Below are positions 11,097-20,816 of a stretch of DNA of 64,000 bases, one piece after another. How positions within the stretch are numbered: position 1 is the first letter of the stretch; the number at the start of each line of letters is the position of its first letter. A model generated the notes under the pieces. That model was not told where the DNA came from. It saw only the letters and a list, made by a program, of their open reading frames with translations, and did no database searches. Made by a program: the position numbers and the translations under genes. The stretch covers positions 27,199,771-27,263,770 of the forward strand of contig OZ038384.1 of NCBI GenBank assembly GCA_964036045.1, written 5' to 3'. The stretch is from Eutreptiella sp. 'Long Island Sound 2002'. Lineage: Eukaryota > Euglenozoa > Euglenophyceae > Eutreptiales > Eutreptiaceae.

Positions 11097-11852
11097 CAAT
11101 GTTTTGGTTTACAGTGGATTGGTGGACAGTGACAACTAACGTCCTTGGTGCATGTTGGTGAGGAGGATCACAGTCAAAGGTGCAGCGCTTCGTTGCCGTG
11201 GAGAAACTCTAAACCTGTGCAGTGATTAGTGGACAAGCACGCTTATTAGTTGATAGCATCATCAGGTGCTTGCATCGTGCATCTCCGTTCTTAAGGATTG
11301 TGCATCGAGGACCTCCTTTGCATAATCTGTATCTTGCGCTGCTATGATTGAGTCCGGTGGACCAGAACTGCTTCGGCTGCAACCATATGAACCAATAGCC
11401 AGAAGGCAGTGCTGCGCGGGGCCAATAATCCTCAACAGCCTAGTGAAGGCGACGGCGTTTGACCCTGGATCATCACCGCCGCAATGTCCATCTGCAATGC
11501 GTCCGTCATTGGGACAAAGAGAGACATCGGTGGGTTGATCAGCAAGGATGTCCTCATGAATGGCAAGCCATCGGCCAAGCCCGTGACCATATGGAGCGCC
11601 TCCACAGTGTGGAGCATGGAGTGACAAAAATCCGTGAAGCTATAGCGGCTGTGAGGGACGCGCTGAGAACGGGGGTTGCATGGGGATCAACAGGCTTTTG
11701 AACTATAAGGGCACACGATCATCACTTTGCAGGTATCACTGTGGACCTCACGGCAATGCGGTGTTGGGCAACGCGATCACTACTATGCAAAGTGACGTTG
11801 GAGACCTTTGGCGAGAGCAGCATGGCATGCAGGAACTTGTTAGAAACCCAAT

Positions 11853-11913
11853 GGTAGTCTATCAAAACGTCGTTCTAATTAGAACAATTAGAACACCCTT
11901 TGGATAGACCACC
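11853..11913. repeat. 61-bp imperfect palindrome with GTTCTAATT core
   Basis: The left arm starts GGTAGTCTATC and reaches GTTCTAATT. The right arm, read in reverse complement, starts GGTGGTCTATCC and also reaches GTTCTAATT. About 23 of 28 arm positions pair. A further TTAGAACACTGTTAGAACACC follows at about 11,929-11,950. Related motifs recur in the introns at 12,697 and 13,893. The likely intron acceptor of the next exon is GCTCAG at about 12,026, so this palindrome would lie in an intron too. It could also be a tiny inverted-repeat element. Confidence 0.6.
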
Positions 11914-12696
11914 TCTTTGCTCTAACGTGTTAGAACACTGTTAGAACACCTTGTGTCCACGAACCTCAGGTTGTTTTCGTATGCCTTCTCTTGTTGATGA
12001 CCTAACCACCCACCTCGTTCTGCTCAGCGGCAGGACCGGTTTGCGACATGATCGCATTGGGGGGCTGTTGGGGCAGTGGGCCTCATCGTCCCCGTGGGCC
12101 CACCACCAATTTTTGGTGGCTGCAAAGGTCATCGGCCCATCTATGCACAAGGAGGTGTGTAAGGCTGCCGTGGCACAATATGCCCGGTGCCTTCTCACCC
12201 CCAAGGCCATGGTGGAACTGGTGCTCAACATGCAGTTCCCCAAGTATGCCTTTCGGCAGGTCTCCGATCTCATCGGCTTGCAATAGCTCCAGTAACAGTC
12301 CACGGTTACACAATTGAACCCACGCTACTACGTTCGGCCCTTGTGTACCCGCAACGCCTTCGACCTAAAGTGGAGGGAGCTGCTTACCCCCTTGCAGCTG
12401 CATCCGCCAACATCCACCACCCATCCCCGTGCTATAGGGGTGGTGTGGCCCCTGACTCTTGGAGGTGGTACCGGTTCACCCGGCCTGCGTTGATGCAGCA
12501 GGTTGATAGGAGTTTCCCCCTGACTTTGATTGTCTCACGGGATGGCTACCCTATGGCGGGCACTTTCTAGACCCAGATCACCATCTCCTTCGTGAACATG
12601 GGTTGGTCCCTTGCCAGTGTCTCGGCAGTGGGGCTAGCGAACTGCGATGACAAGTAGATACCGACTCTTTGAATCCTTTGGAAAGGCCTATTTGAG

Positions 12697-12832
12697 GTAC
12701 GCAACACTGCAACGCAATGGTGCAATGCTTGTTCTAATCGTGTTCTAGCGATTTCGCCTCGTTTCATTAGAACGCCATCAGAACGGTTCGAATAGACCAT
12801 CATTAGAAAAGGTTGCACCGCTTTCGGTGCAG
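12697..12832 (+). other. Intron in family D gene, with GTTCTAAT-type repeats
   Basis: Donor GAG/GTACGC and acceptor CGGTGCAG/GCT give 136 bases and join two phase-0 coding blocks (GLFE then AFQGIID). The intron contains TTGTTCTAATCGTGTTCTAG, CATTAGAACGCCATCAGAAC and ATAGACCATCATTAGAAA, the same motif set as at 11,853-11,950 and 13,893-14,030. Confidence 0.6.
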
Positions 12833-13892
12833 GCTTTCCAAGGCATCATTGACAAGGGCACCGTCCACTGGGGTACTAAAGGTGATGTTGCGGCTACGCT
12901 TTGGCTTGGTGGGGACATGCCCTTCATCAGGCAGATGGTAGGGGTATCTCCGGCTCCTCAGGTGGCCTCCATCTTCAATGAGGGGGTATGGCACAGGGAC
13001 ACCGGGATGTGGAGTGGCGTGGAGGTGCACCGGACCATGGAACGGGATTAGGCATACCACGTGTGCTTCTAGCCTAGATTCTAGCCATTGCAGTTTGTGC
13101 CCCGTGAGTGGGTGATCCCGTGCATTCTGCATCGCACCATGGGTTGCCTGCAGCAAGACGTCATTAGGAAGGAGGCGGAGGGGCTATTTGCTGCACACAA
13201 GGCCCTCCTAGAGGGTGACCTCGCGGACCATAAGACACCATGCTCCATCTTCTACTCTCGGAGTTCGGACGGGGAGGAGTCGGGGGCCTTGTTTGATGCA
13301 TGGCCCGTGCTAGCGCACCGGCTCCGCATCCCCATGGCTCGGAAGTATGGGGCGGTCGTGGCCATGGGGTTGCTGTTGCGGGACTTGTATAGGACAACTC
13401 CGGAGGGGAACCTTGTGTGTCACGCCGTGGCCAAGGAGTAACGCCTGCAATGTTGCCTTGGGCACAGCGTCAAAGTACATGATTTTTCTGGAGTGGGATT
13501 GTGACTTGGTTTTGCGGGCTATTCATCCATGGGGGTTAGCGATGTTCTTGGGGGATGTGCGAGAAACACTTAACTAGTTCGGGAAGCAGGCATACAATGA
13601 GCATAGTGCGCGAGGTGGAGGGTCATTTGCGGATGAGGGGCTGGCAGTGGGCAACTTGCGGCGGCAATCGGCGGTAACCAGGGAGAGCGTAGTGCTGCAG
13701 CAGTGCCTAGGGTGGGTATTTGTGTATTTCGATGTCATGGTCCATGGTTGTGCTCGGGCTTCGGCTTGTCGCGCCCGTGAGGCCTTGGAGGTCAAGGTTG
13801 CACGCCCGGCGCTCCACATACCTCCTATTTTTGGGAACGATGGCACAACCCCCAACGGGATCGACCCAGAAGCGTGGCAGGCCTTCAAACAG

Positions 13893-14050
13893 GTTTGTTC
13901 TAATTGTGTTCTGATAAACCGTTCTAATTTCGGTCTAATTTTGTTCTGACGAAACTGAACCGAACGCGCGATCCGCTAGAATACCGTTAGAGCACTTTGT
14001 TAGAACACCGTTACAACAGTTTCGTATAGGCCTCCACGCAAGCAACCCTA
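13893..14050 (+). other. Second repeat-bearing intron in family D gene
   Basis: The donor is AACAG/GTTTGTTC at 13,892/13,893. The acceptor is uncertain (CCATAG at about 14,065 or CCCTAG at about 14,051). Inside are GTTCTAATTGTGTTCTG, CGTTCTAATTTCGG, CGTTAGAGCACTTTG, TTAGAACACCGTTACAAC and CGTATAGGCC. Downstream frames resume with the Pro-rich tail. Confidence 0.5.
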
Positions 14051-14647
14051 GCGGTTGTGCCATAGCTGTGCACAATCTGCAACCGGCCCCACCACAGGAC
14101 CAGCCATTGCAGCCCCCCCCCCCCCGCGGAGGCGCAGCCATTGCTCCCACCAGCCCTGCCTCAAGCTCCTCCGCCAGAAGGCCCTCCCCCGCAAGTTCAT
14201 CGACCAACATCCCCTCCCCCCCCCCCAACCCCAAGCGACGAAAAGGGGGAGGTTGTGCCCGAGCCCTCACCCTCCAGCATGCCGGAGCTACGCCGCCAGT
14301 TGGAGAAGCCGACGACCTGCTAGCGGAAGTGGGTCAAAGACAATCCGGAGGGCGCGGAGGGCAAGAAAAAGGGCATTAAACAAAGGCATTAAACACGTGG
14401 GCAAAAGGGTGGCACCGTGCCTGGTGGAGGGGGTGGGGCCCGAGGATATCCAAGGTGTCAAGCAGGGGGGGTTGGGGATGTGAAGAAGGAGGAGCTACAC
14501 GCGGAGGTTGGCGAGTTGATTTGATTTGATTTGATTCGAGGGCTGATCTTGAGGCTCACAGGCCGCCTTGGGGGCGTTGGATGGCTGTCCCGACAACTTT
14601 GCATATCGGCCGACCATACATGCCATGAGCACCCGGCCGCGCCCGCG

Positions 14648-14722
14648 GGCCGGGGGGGGGGGGGGGGGGGGGAGGCTTGTTGCGGCGGTTTAGGCGGGCG
14701 GGGGGGGGGGGGGGAGGGGGGA
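14648..14722. repeat. Interrupted poly-G tract
   Basis: Two G runs of about 20 and 14 bases separated by AGGCTTGTTGCGGCGG. Such runs recur (15,489; 16,590-16,628; 18,219-18,248; 52,560-52,617; 56,117-56,137) and could form G-quadruplexes or be sequencing hot spots. Confidence 0.8.
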
Positions 14723-17363
14723 GGGTCACGGTAGCCTCGGTGGACGGCGGCCCGGTGCCCGCACACCTGGGTCAGGGCGCGTGAAAAGCGACTTGCACCT
14801 TGCGGCGCAGACGAGCGCGCGGGCCGCGAGCCACACCTGTGCGGTGGCGTCGTCCCCCGCGCGGGGGTACTGGTGCTGCGGGGGCAGCGGGGGCGACCAT
14901 GGGGCGGGCAACACCACATACCACACAGCATACACCTTCGGGGGAGGCTAGCACTGCGCCGGTGGCCACATGCAGGTCCGGGAGCGTGGTGAGGGACCTG
15001 TCGCCTCGGGAGTGGCACCGGACGGTGCTGTCGCGGGTGACACCCACCCAATGTCTCCGGGAGCCCTCCTCCTCGCTGTCCCAGCCCTCGATCAGGAGCA
15101 CCCGGCGCCGGGGGACGCTGGTCGAGGCCCACGGGGTGGCGGCCCTGCTGCGGCGGACGGGGAGGGGACCCAGGTCCCTGAGCGGTGCCAGCACAGGGGC
15201 CACCAGAGCGGGCTGCGCGCCATCCCTCCAGTGGAGGCCAGGGGCTAGCCAGAGCGGGGCAGCCGCGCCGTACCGCCAGCCGAGGGCCTCGTGGAGCGAT
15301 GGCCCTGATACCGCCAGGCGCTGGAGAATGCGCTGCATGGTTGACAGCCCCCATCCGGGGTCCGCCCGCGTAGCTGTCCGGTGGAGGAAGCACGCCATGA
15401 GGATGTGCTCCAAGCTGCGGAGGCCGGGGGGCCGCTCCCTGAGGGCGTGCAACGCACAGGCGACGCTCGCAAGGGACCTTTCTGTGCGCGGGAGGCAGGG
15501 AGGGGGGGGGGGGGGGGGTAGCGTGTGGCTCACGTGGGCGAGCCAGAGGCGGAGGGCCGGCGCCAAGTCTCACCGTGCCATCCAGCGGCGCGTCTGCTGC
15601 TCCAAAGTATTTAGGCGGCGGCGGGAAACCGGTTGTAGCCTGCTACCGCTTATCCGGTACGCGGATGGCGGCGGGAGGGCGCGGTACGGAGGGTACGCGA
15701 CGTCGCGCCGCGGCATGGTGCAAAGTTGTACCCACTACGCGGAGCGAGAGGGCGTCGCCTTGCACACCGGGGTGGGGGGGTGCCGTGAAGGCATGACCAG
15801 GTCCACGACTTAGGTCGCGCCTTGCCCGAACATCTCTCCGGGGTGGCCGCGCCCCTGGGCCCGGTGAAGGGTGGCGGTGGGCTGGGCCCGCGACGGCGCT
15901 CACCGAAAATTGGGGAGGGGCGTCCCTGAAGAGGGCGGAGGGTTCGGGAGCAGGTGTTTCCCCTCCTCGCCGACCTGGTAGTGGCATGTGCCGCCTTGGC
16001 GCCGCCTCCGGACCCCAACCGGCACCCGAACCCTCCCCCTGTGCGCCCCCCCCCCCCCCAAGCCCAAGCACGTGCGCATCGCCCTAACCTCGTGGTGCTA
16101 GTCCCTCTGCAGCATGTGATGCGGGCAGGCAGAGCGGGCATGGGTCGCGCCATGCGCTGCGATACGGAGCTCTGTCAATGGCTCTCAAGCAGGCTCCGCC
16201 GCCGTCCCGCGGTGGGCCGACGGTGCGCGCGTCTGCCCGCTCAGACCGGGCCAGCCTTGTGCGTCGGGGAGGTCGGGAAGGGCTAGGCTGTGGTGCGCGT
16301 TGGGCGCCCCGCTGGCCACAAGGGGCCAGGTCATGGCCCACTTAGGTCCGCCTGCATCGCGGGGTGAGGCGCGGCGCGCCGGTCACGGGAGAGACGAGGG
16401 CGGTGTGCAGAGCACGCTGCTACCCAGTGGGGCGAGGTCATGGCCCACTGGGGCGGCACTATAATGCGGGTCCAGGTGGCTGGGTGAGCCTGGGGCTGTG
16501 CGCAACACCGGATCCCAACCCTAGGCGGGGGTTGCCCGGCCGCGGGCTCAGCCAACGGGCTCCCCCTCCCCCCGATGCCGGGTCGGGGCTTGGGGGGGGG
16601 GGGGGCAGGAGGGGGGGGGGGGGGGGGGCAACTAGTTGAGAAGGTACTCGTCGTCCTCGTCGACGTCGAGCTGCAGGCCCAGGTCGGGGTCGCCAGCCTG
16701 TGGCTCGGGACCGTCGCCATCCCCCGGCAGGTCCACCAAGGGCGCCGCCTCCAGGGGGAAGAAGGCCTGCAAGGCTGCGAGTAGGCCGCACGCGCCCGCC
16801 GGGAACGCCCACAGGGGTCCGTCCCAAGCGGCTGGATAGTAAAGCCCGGGAACACCGCCCGGCTGGTTGCGGGCGGGGCCAAGACCACCTCCGGGGTGGC
16901 TCCCTGCAGGGACGGCGGGATGCCCACAGTGAGGACCACGTCCGGGCACGCCCCACGTTCCGCTGGGTCCAGCACGGACACGGGGATGGCAGCCCGCCAG
17001 CTCACGGCGCGGCCCAGCGACCGCGCACGCGGACTCGCCCATGGCGTCGCGTAGCATGATGCCAGCGCTAGCGAGGGGGCGGGACAGGCCCGCCGGCCAC
17101 CCGCTCCCGCCGGCACGCATCACGCGCGCCCACCGGGCAAGCGGTGGAAGCATCACCTAGTCCGCCATTGCCCGCAGGTAGCCACTCATCAGGGCGGCAC
17201 GCTCGCGGGCAGGCCAAGGCTGCGGGGTCCTGGCCCACATGAGCCCGGAACACGTGATGGCCACGTCCCAGGCGGTGCTCTCGGACTGCACGACCACGTC
17301 CTCGTCCCGCGCTAGCCTCCAAAGCGAGGTGCGGCTTGCTTTGTCGTAGACCGTGCCCCCAAG

Positions 17364-17470
17364 GTGTCGTGGACCCACACCTCGGCGCACACAGAGTTCC
17401 ACTGCGCTTACTGCTCGCAGCCCTACAAGGGGTGGGGGGATCACATAGTCCGCTCCTGCCCTGTGGTGCC
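17364..17470 (+). pseudogene. CCHC-type zinc knuckle fragment (LINE-like), candidate
   Basis: The plus-strand frame reads TEFHCAYCSQPYKGWGDHIV and then RSCPVV. Spacing C-x2-C-x9-H-x4-C is close to the C-terminal zinc finger found in many LINE ORF2 proteins. It sits in a gap between two minus-strand coding blocks of the G/C-rich element and may be a small antisense insertion. No other LINE domain is visible next to it, so this is a weak call. Confidence 0.25.
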
Positions 17471-18110
17471 CGCAGCGGCCTTGACCGGTTTCAGGGCCAT
17501 GTGCGCCCTGCTACGGTCGTGGGGTTATGCCGTATGCTGGCGCAAGCGCCATGCGCACCTAGGCCGCAGACGTGAGGCCCTCCGTCGGCAGCTCCCTGTC
17601 GGCCAGGAGCGGGACCCGGGCCTGCAGAGCTTGGTCGTCCCCTGGCGGGCCCCAGACGAAGGTTACGGATGGGGCCGCCATCAGGGTGTAGAGCGACCCC
17701 ATCTCTCGCGGGACCGTTGTCACCAAGCAGCGCGATGAGAAAAGCTGGGCCGTCCCGTCCAGTGCGCTCGGGAGCGAGTACGTACCCTCGCGCGCCATGC
17801 CCAAGCCCACCGCCGCCAGGTCGTGGGCGCGTGCTTGGAGGTCGGACAGGAGGCCGGACCATTAGGTGTTGTGCTGTGCCGGCACGTACAGGTCGGCACG
17901 GACCACGGAGGGGCCGCGAGCTGCATGGCGGTGGGCATGTGGCGGCGGACCGGGCGTCCGCTGTGAACGAGCCGCCCCAAGGTGGGCACCGTCATGGCGA
18001 GCCCCATATTGCGGGGTCCACGGGTGTGGCAGAGGCTAGCGTGATGTGCACGTCGGGCAGGAGCCGATGCACGTTGAGAGGTTCGGCATGGCTAGGAGGA
18101 TGTCGCTGAG

Positions 18111-18597
18111 GATGGAGGGGTTGTGCGTTCGCCAGGGGCGCTGCAAGCCATGAGGCACGGGTGGGCCGTCCCCTCGCTTTCAGACGCAACCCCCCCCCCA
18201 GTAGAAGTGGGCCGAAGGCCCCTAGGGGGGGGGGGGGGCGGGGGGGGCTTTTCTTGGGGGGGGGGCTTTTCTTGGGGGGGGGGCTAGCCGCCGAGGAGGG
18301 CTTCTCTAAGGGACTTGCTAGTCGCTGCTAGTTGCCGGGGGGGGGAGGGGGGCTAGGGGAGGGGGTTCGCAGAGGTCTAGTTCAGTTTGGCAGAGACGCG
18401 GTGGCCTAAGGGGTTACTCTACAACAACGGAGGCCTCCACTCTACCTCCTCACCAATGCAAAGGTGGTTGTAGGCGCCCACACCCCCTACCTGGGGAGGG
18501 CCGTATATATATGTTGTCCTCTCCGACACGGCCCGTCACACCGGAGAGCAGCTGGGTGCCTGGCAGGTTGCCCAGGCCTACAAGGCACCCGATTAGT
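18111..18597. other. No gene; G-rich low-complexity sequence
   Basis: Repeated GGGGGGGCTTTTCTT units occur at about 18,239-18,283, with further G tracts. I see no coding signal. Confidence 0.6.
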
Positions 18598-18795
18598 TTT
18601 TTTTTTCCTTCGCTGTACACACAAGTACTGCTCTATGGGAATAGGTTTTTTTTCCTTCGCCGTACACACAAGTACTGCTCTATGGCAATCAGTTTTTTTT
18701 TCCTTCGCCGTACACACAAGTACTGCTCTATAGTAGTAGGTTTTTTTTTCCTTCGCCATATACACAAATACAGCTCGTTCCGTCCCTTTTTTTTT
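18598..18795. repeat. 48-bp tandem repeat, four units
   Basis: The unit is T8-10 followed by CCTTCGCCGTACACACAAG and TACTGCTCTA. CCTTCG recurs at 18,607, 18,654, 18,702 and 18,750. The last unit is diverged (CCATATACACAAATACAGC). 48 is a multiple of three, so the array is open on both strands without coding meaning. Confidence 0.9.
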
Positions 18796-18811
18796 CCATT
18801 TCGCCCACGGC

Positions 18812-20165
18812 TCACCTAAAAACCTCTCCCTCCGACGATGAGTCGGAATCAGAGACACTTATATTTCGCCGCTTTCGAGGCCGTGTCCATGACAACTCCA
18901 CTTTCCTGCGCTGTCCTACACTCTCCAAAGGGCGTGTGCGCTCTGCACCTGATGACGCCTTTGTGGAGGAGGAGGAGGAGGAGGAGGAGGAGGAGGAGGA
19001 GGAGGAGGAGGAGGAGGAGGAGGAGGAGGAGGAGGAGGAGGAGGAGGAGGTAGACGAAGAGGGGTCGGGAACATTGGCAGGGGGGGTCGCCGAAGGGGGG
19101 CCCATTGCCACAACCACCTCCTCGTTCTGTTGCGCATTGTCTCCCGTTTTTTTCTTCTTACATCCATCATGCACGGTCCAAGCAAGGACAAAACAGGCAA
19201 GAAACACGGCAAAGACGTATCTAATGCAACTCCTGTATTCGCGATTCTTAATAACCATGCCACCCAGATAGTGCCTACTCCCGTCGCTCTGCGGCGAATG
19301 CTTTCCCGGGTGCCTACTCCCATCGCTCTGCGGCGAGTGCATTGGTATTGGTTTAGGTTTCGGCACACACGGGTTTGGGTTTGGGTAGCCATTGACCCTT
19401 GGTAACCAAGTGGGCCCGGAGGGCCCGGAGGGGGGGGGGGGGTCGCGTACCCGGACCGAGGAGACGGCCCACCCGTGCCATGAGGGGGAGGATGCGTGCC
19501 ACGATGGATGTGAGGGCGAACACCACGTGAGCGGGAGGCGTCTCTGGGAGCGGCGCTGGAGGGAGGGGGAGCATCGGTCTTTGAGTAGCAATGAGGCGCC
19601 ATGCGGCATAGTGACAGGCGAGCAAAACCAAGGTGATGTTGTGCCGTAGCGAGAGCGCCTAGGGGTCGCGCGGGGGGTGGACGTGTGGCGGGAAAGGGCG
19701 AGCAGAGGTGGTGACGCGGGAGGGGGCCGCGTGCAGGACTAAGACGACCGAGGTGTGCGCCGTGACGAGGACGGCAAGGAGCTCTGCGTGAAGCGCCGAC
19801 TAGCCGCGGCTAGCCAAAAGCGGGGGAGACCCACGAGGGGACGTTGTGTGCCACATGCCAAGCATGCTGAACCCGAACTGGGTCGCGAGAACGGGAAGTG
19901 GGGCTGCAGGGAGCTGGCTGGTAAGGAACATTGTGGTTGTGGCGGTGCGGAGCTCGGAGGGGGCGATGAGGCTGCGGGGAGTTACCGGCCATGGCCGCCA
20001 GCACTGGTGGGTAAGTGAACAAGCGCCATGTCACAAGGAGCTGCAGGGCAAGGTGGCGGGCGCAGTGGTATTGGAGGTGGGCTATGACATCTAGGAAGGG
20101 GAGACGAGAGAAAAGGCAAGCCAGTCCCCGGTAGCTTTGGAAGTGTAGGAGCCGCAGATGCATGA
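18812..20165 (-). CDS. Possible multi-segment membrane protein gene, fragmented
   Basis: On the minus strand, hydrophobic segments are spread over different frames: LALQLLVTWRLFTYPPVLAA (about 20,060), LLAVLVTAHTSVVLVLHAA (about 19,760), LVLLACHYAAWRLIA (about 19,620), HVVFALTSIVARILPLM (about 19,510) and YVFAVFLACFVLAWTV (about 19,190). A serine run encoded by a GGA/TCC microsatellite follows, then a Ser/Asp tail (NISVSDSDSSSEG) and a stop at 18,812. Hydrophobic helices followed by an acidic/Ser cytosolic tail would suit a polytopic membrane protein, but I find no family motif. Frames must be joined by introns or have decayed. This is an inference from hydrophobicity only. Confidence 0.25.
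18963..19050. repeat. (GGA)n microsatellite
   Basis: About 29 uninterrupted GAG/GGA triplets. In the minus-strand frame they encode about 28 serines; on plus they encode poly-Glu. In-frame length polymorphism would be expected. Confidence 0.95.
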
Positions 20166-20205
20166 TGCAATGAAGGGTGAGAGCGGGAATGCGGGGAGAT
20201 GTAGT

Positions 20206-20402
20206 AGTGTCTACATATCACCGCTGGTCCTAAAAAACACTCTATAGGGGTGTATACCCCCTGCCATGACATGCAGCACTGTAGTAGGGACTACATATTA
20301 CCGGTGGTGCTAAAAAATATTCTATAGGGGTGTATACCGTCTGCCGTGATATATAACAGTGTCTACATATAACCGCTCCTCCTAAAGCATATTCTACAGA
20401 GG
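20206..20402. repeat. Three direct repeats of about 70-80 bp abutting the transposon end
   Basis: GTGTCTACATATCACCGCTG, GACTACATATTACCGGTGG and GTGTCTACATATAACCGCTC start at about 20,206, 20,289 and 20,352. Each is followed by CTAAA and TCTATAGGGGTGTATACC or a variant (the third reads TCTACAGAGGTGTACCC). The third unit merges directly into the TIR, whose TGTACCC coincides with the GTGTATACC part of the unit. Confidence 0.7.
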
Positions 20403-20438
20403 TGTACCCTTTGCGAACGGCCGGTAAAGGAACATTTG
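20403..20438 (+). repeat. Left terminal inverted repeat of long copy
   Basis: TGTACCCTTTGCGAAC, then GGCCGGTAAAGGAACATTTG. The first 16 bases are the exact reverse complement of the right terminus (28,340-28,355). Confidence 0.85.
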
Positions 20439-20816
20439 AATGGGGAGCGAAAATCGCGCGAATATGGGTGCACTAATGAACGATTTTGACCGGGAACAAC
20501 TATTCTCACAGAGTTGGGATGATTTCTAGAAATTCTAAAAAAACAAAATAGGGGTGCCCATGAAAAGAAACGGCCCCTTTTTCACACGCCACGGTGCAGC
20601 GGTGCCCCACAAAATGCTCTACTCCTACCACGGGCTTTCGCTGTGACTGCGGCGGCAGTGCGAAAAAAGAATATGCAGCAAATTCGCGTGAATATCGCGC
20701 GAAAAACACGCGATTTTCGCATTCATTTTCACGCACCCGTGCACCTCCACCGTGTAGCGTGTACCAACTCAAGTACGTAAAGCCACCACAACCCATGGTC
20801 CCATGTCCGCATGTCC

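Larger units (their letters stand above)
12027..14525 (+). pseudogene. Transposase-like gene, family D (RDGYP signature), spliced and decayed
   Basis: Coding blocks in order: 12,027-12,286 (HDRIGGLLGQWASSSPW, later LVLNMQFPKYAFRQVSDLIG); 12,300-12,696 (LTLIVSRDGYPMAG, TQITISFVNMGWSLASVS, LWKGLFE); 12,833-13,050 (FQGIIDKGTVHWGTKGD); 13,097-13,441 (PCILHRTMGCLQQDVI, SSDGEESGALFDAWPVLAHR, KYGAVVAMGLLLRDLYRT); 13,470-13,892 (YMIFLEWDCDLVLRAIHPWG); and a basic/proline-rich tail to about 14,525 (NPKRRKG, then coiled-coil-like KKEELHAEVGELI). Stops interrupt several blocks (12,284, 12,568 and about 13,439), so it is dead. The same protein recurs at 48.6-49.8 kb, so it is multicopy. I call it transposase-like because of copy number, the conserved Asp-rich blocks and the general resemblance of its C-terminus to cut-and-paste transposases. 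I cannot name the superfamily. Confidence 0.6.
14520..18110 (-). pseudogene. G/C-rich decayed mobile element with DEDDEYLL C-terminus
   Basis: Blocks on the minus strand, highest coordinate first: 18,110-17,560 (HITLASATPVDPAIWGS, YSLPSALDGTAQLFSSRCLV, PSVTFVWGPPGDDQ); 17,352-16,632 (ESTAWDVAITCSGLMWAR, IPVSVLDPAERGACPDVVL in an overlapping frame, then LQLDVDEDDEYLLN and stop); 16,330-15,650 (WRDPCPLC among low-complexity sequence); 15,566-14,772 (ACALHALRERPPGLRSLEHI, RVLLIEGWDSEEEG, HVATGAV...CCVVCG). Frames change repeatedly. The 17.35-16.63 kb part is matched at 53,250-53,922, which shows it is a repeated family. The part at about 14,540-14,640 (GATCTTGAGGCTCACAGG) is matched in the same orientation at 53,053-53,160. 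I do not recognise the family. Whether all blocks belong to one element is inferred from strand and composition. Confidence 0.4.

Noticed and set aside
14458-15813. Overlapping 371-codon (minus) and 337-codon (plus) frames
   Set aside because: Both arise from very high GC content with few stop codons. Only a few minus-strand blocks have protein-like conservation, so neither frame is annotated as such.
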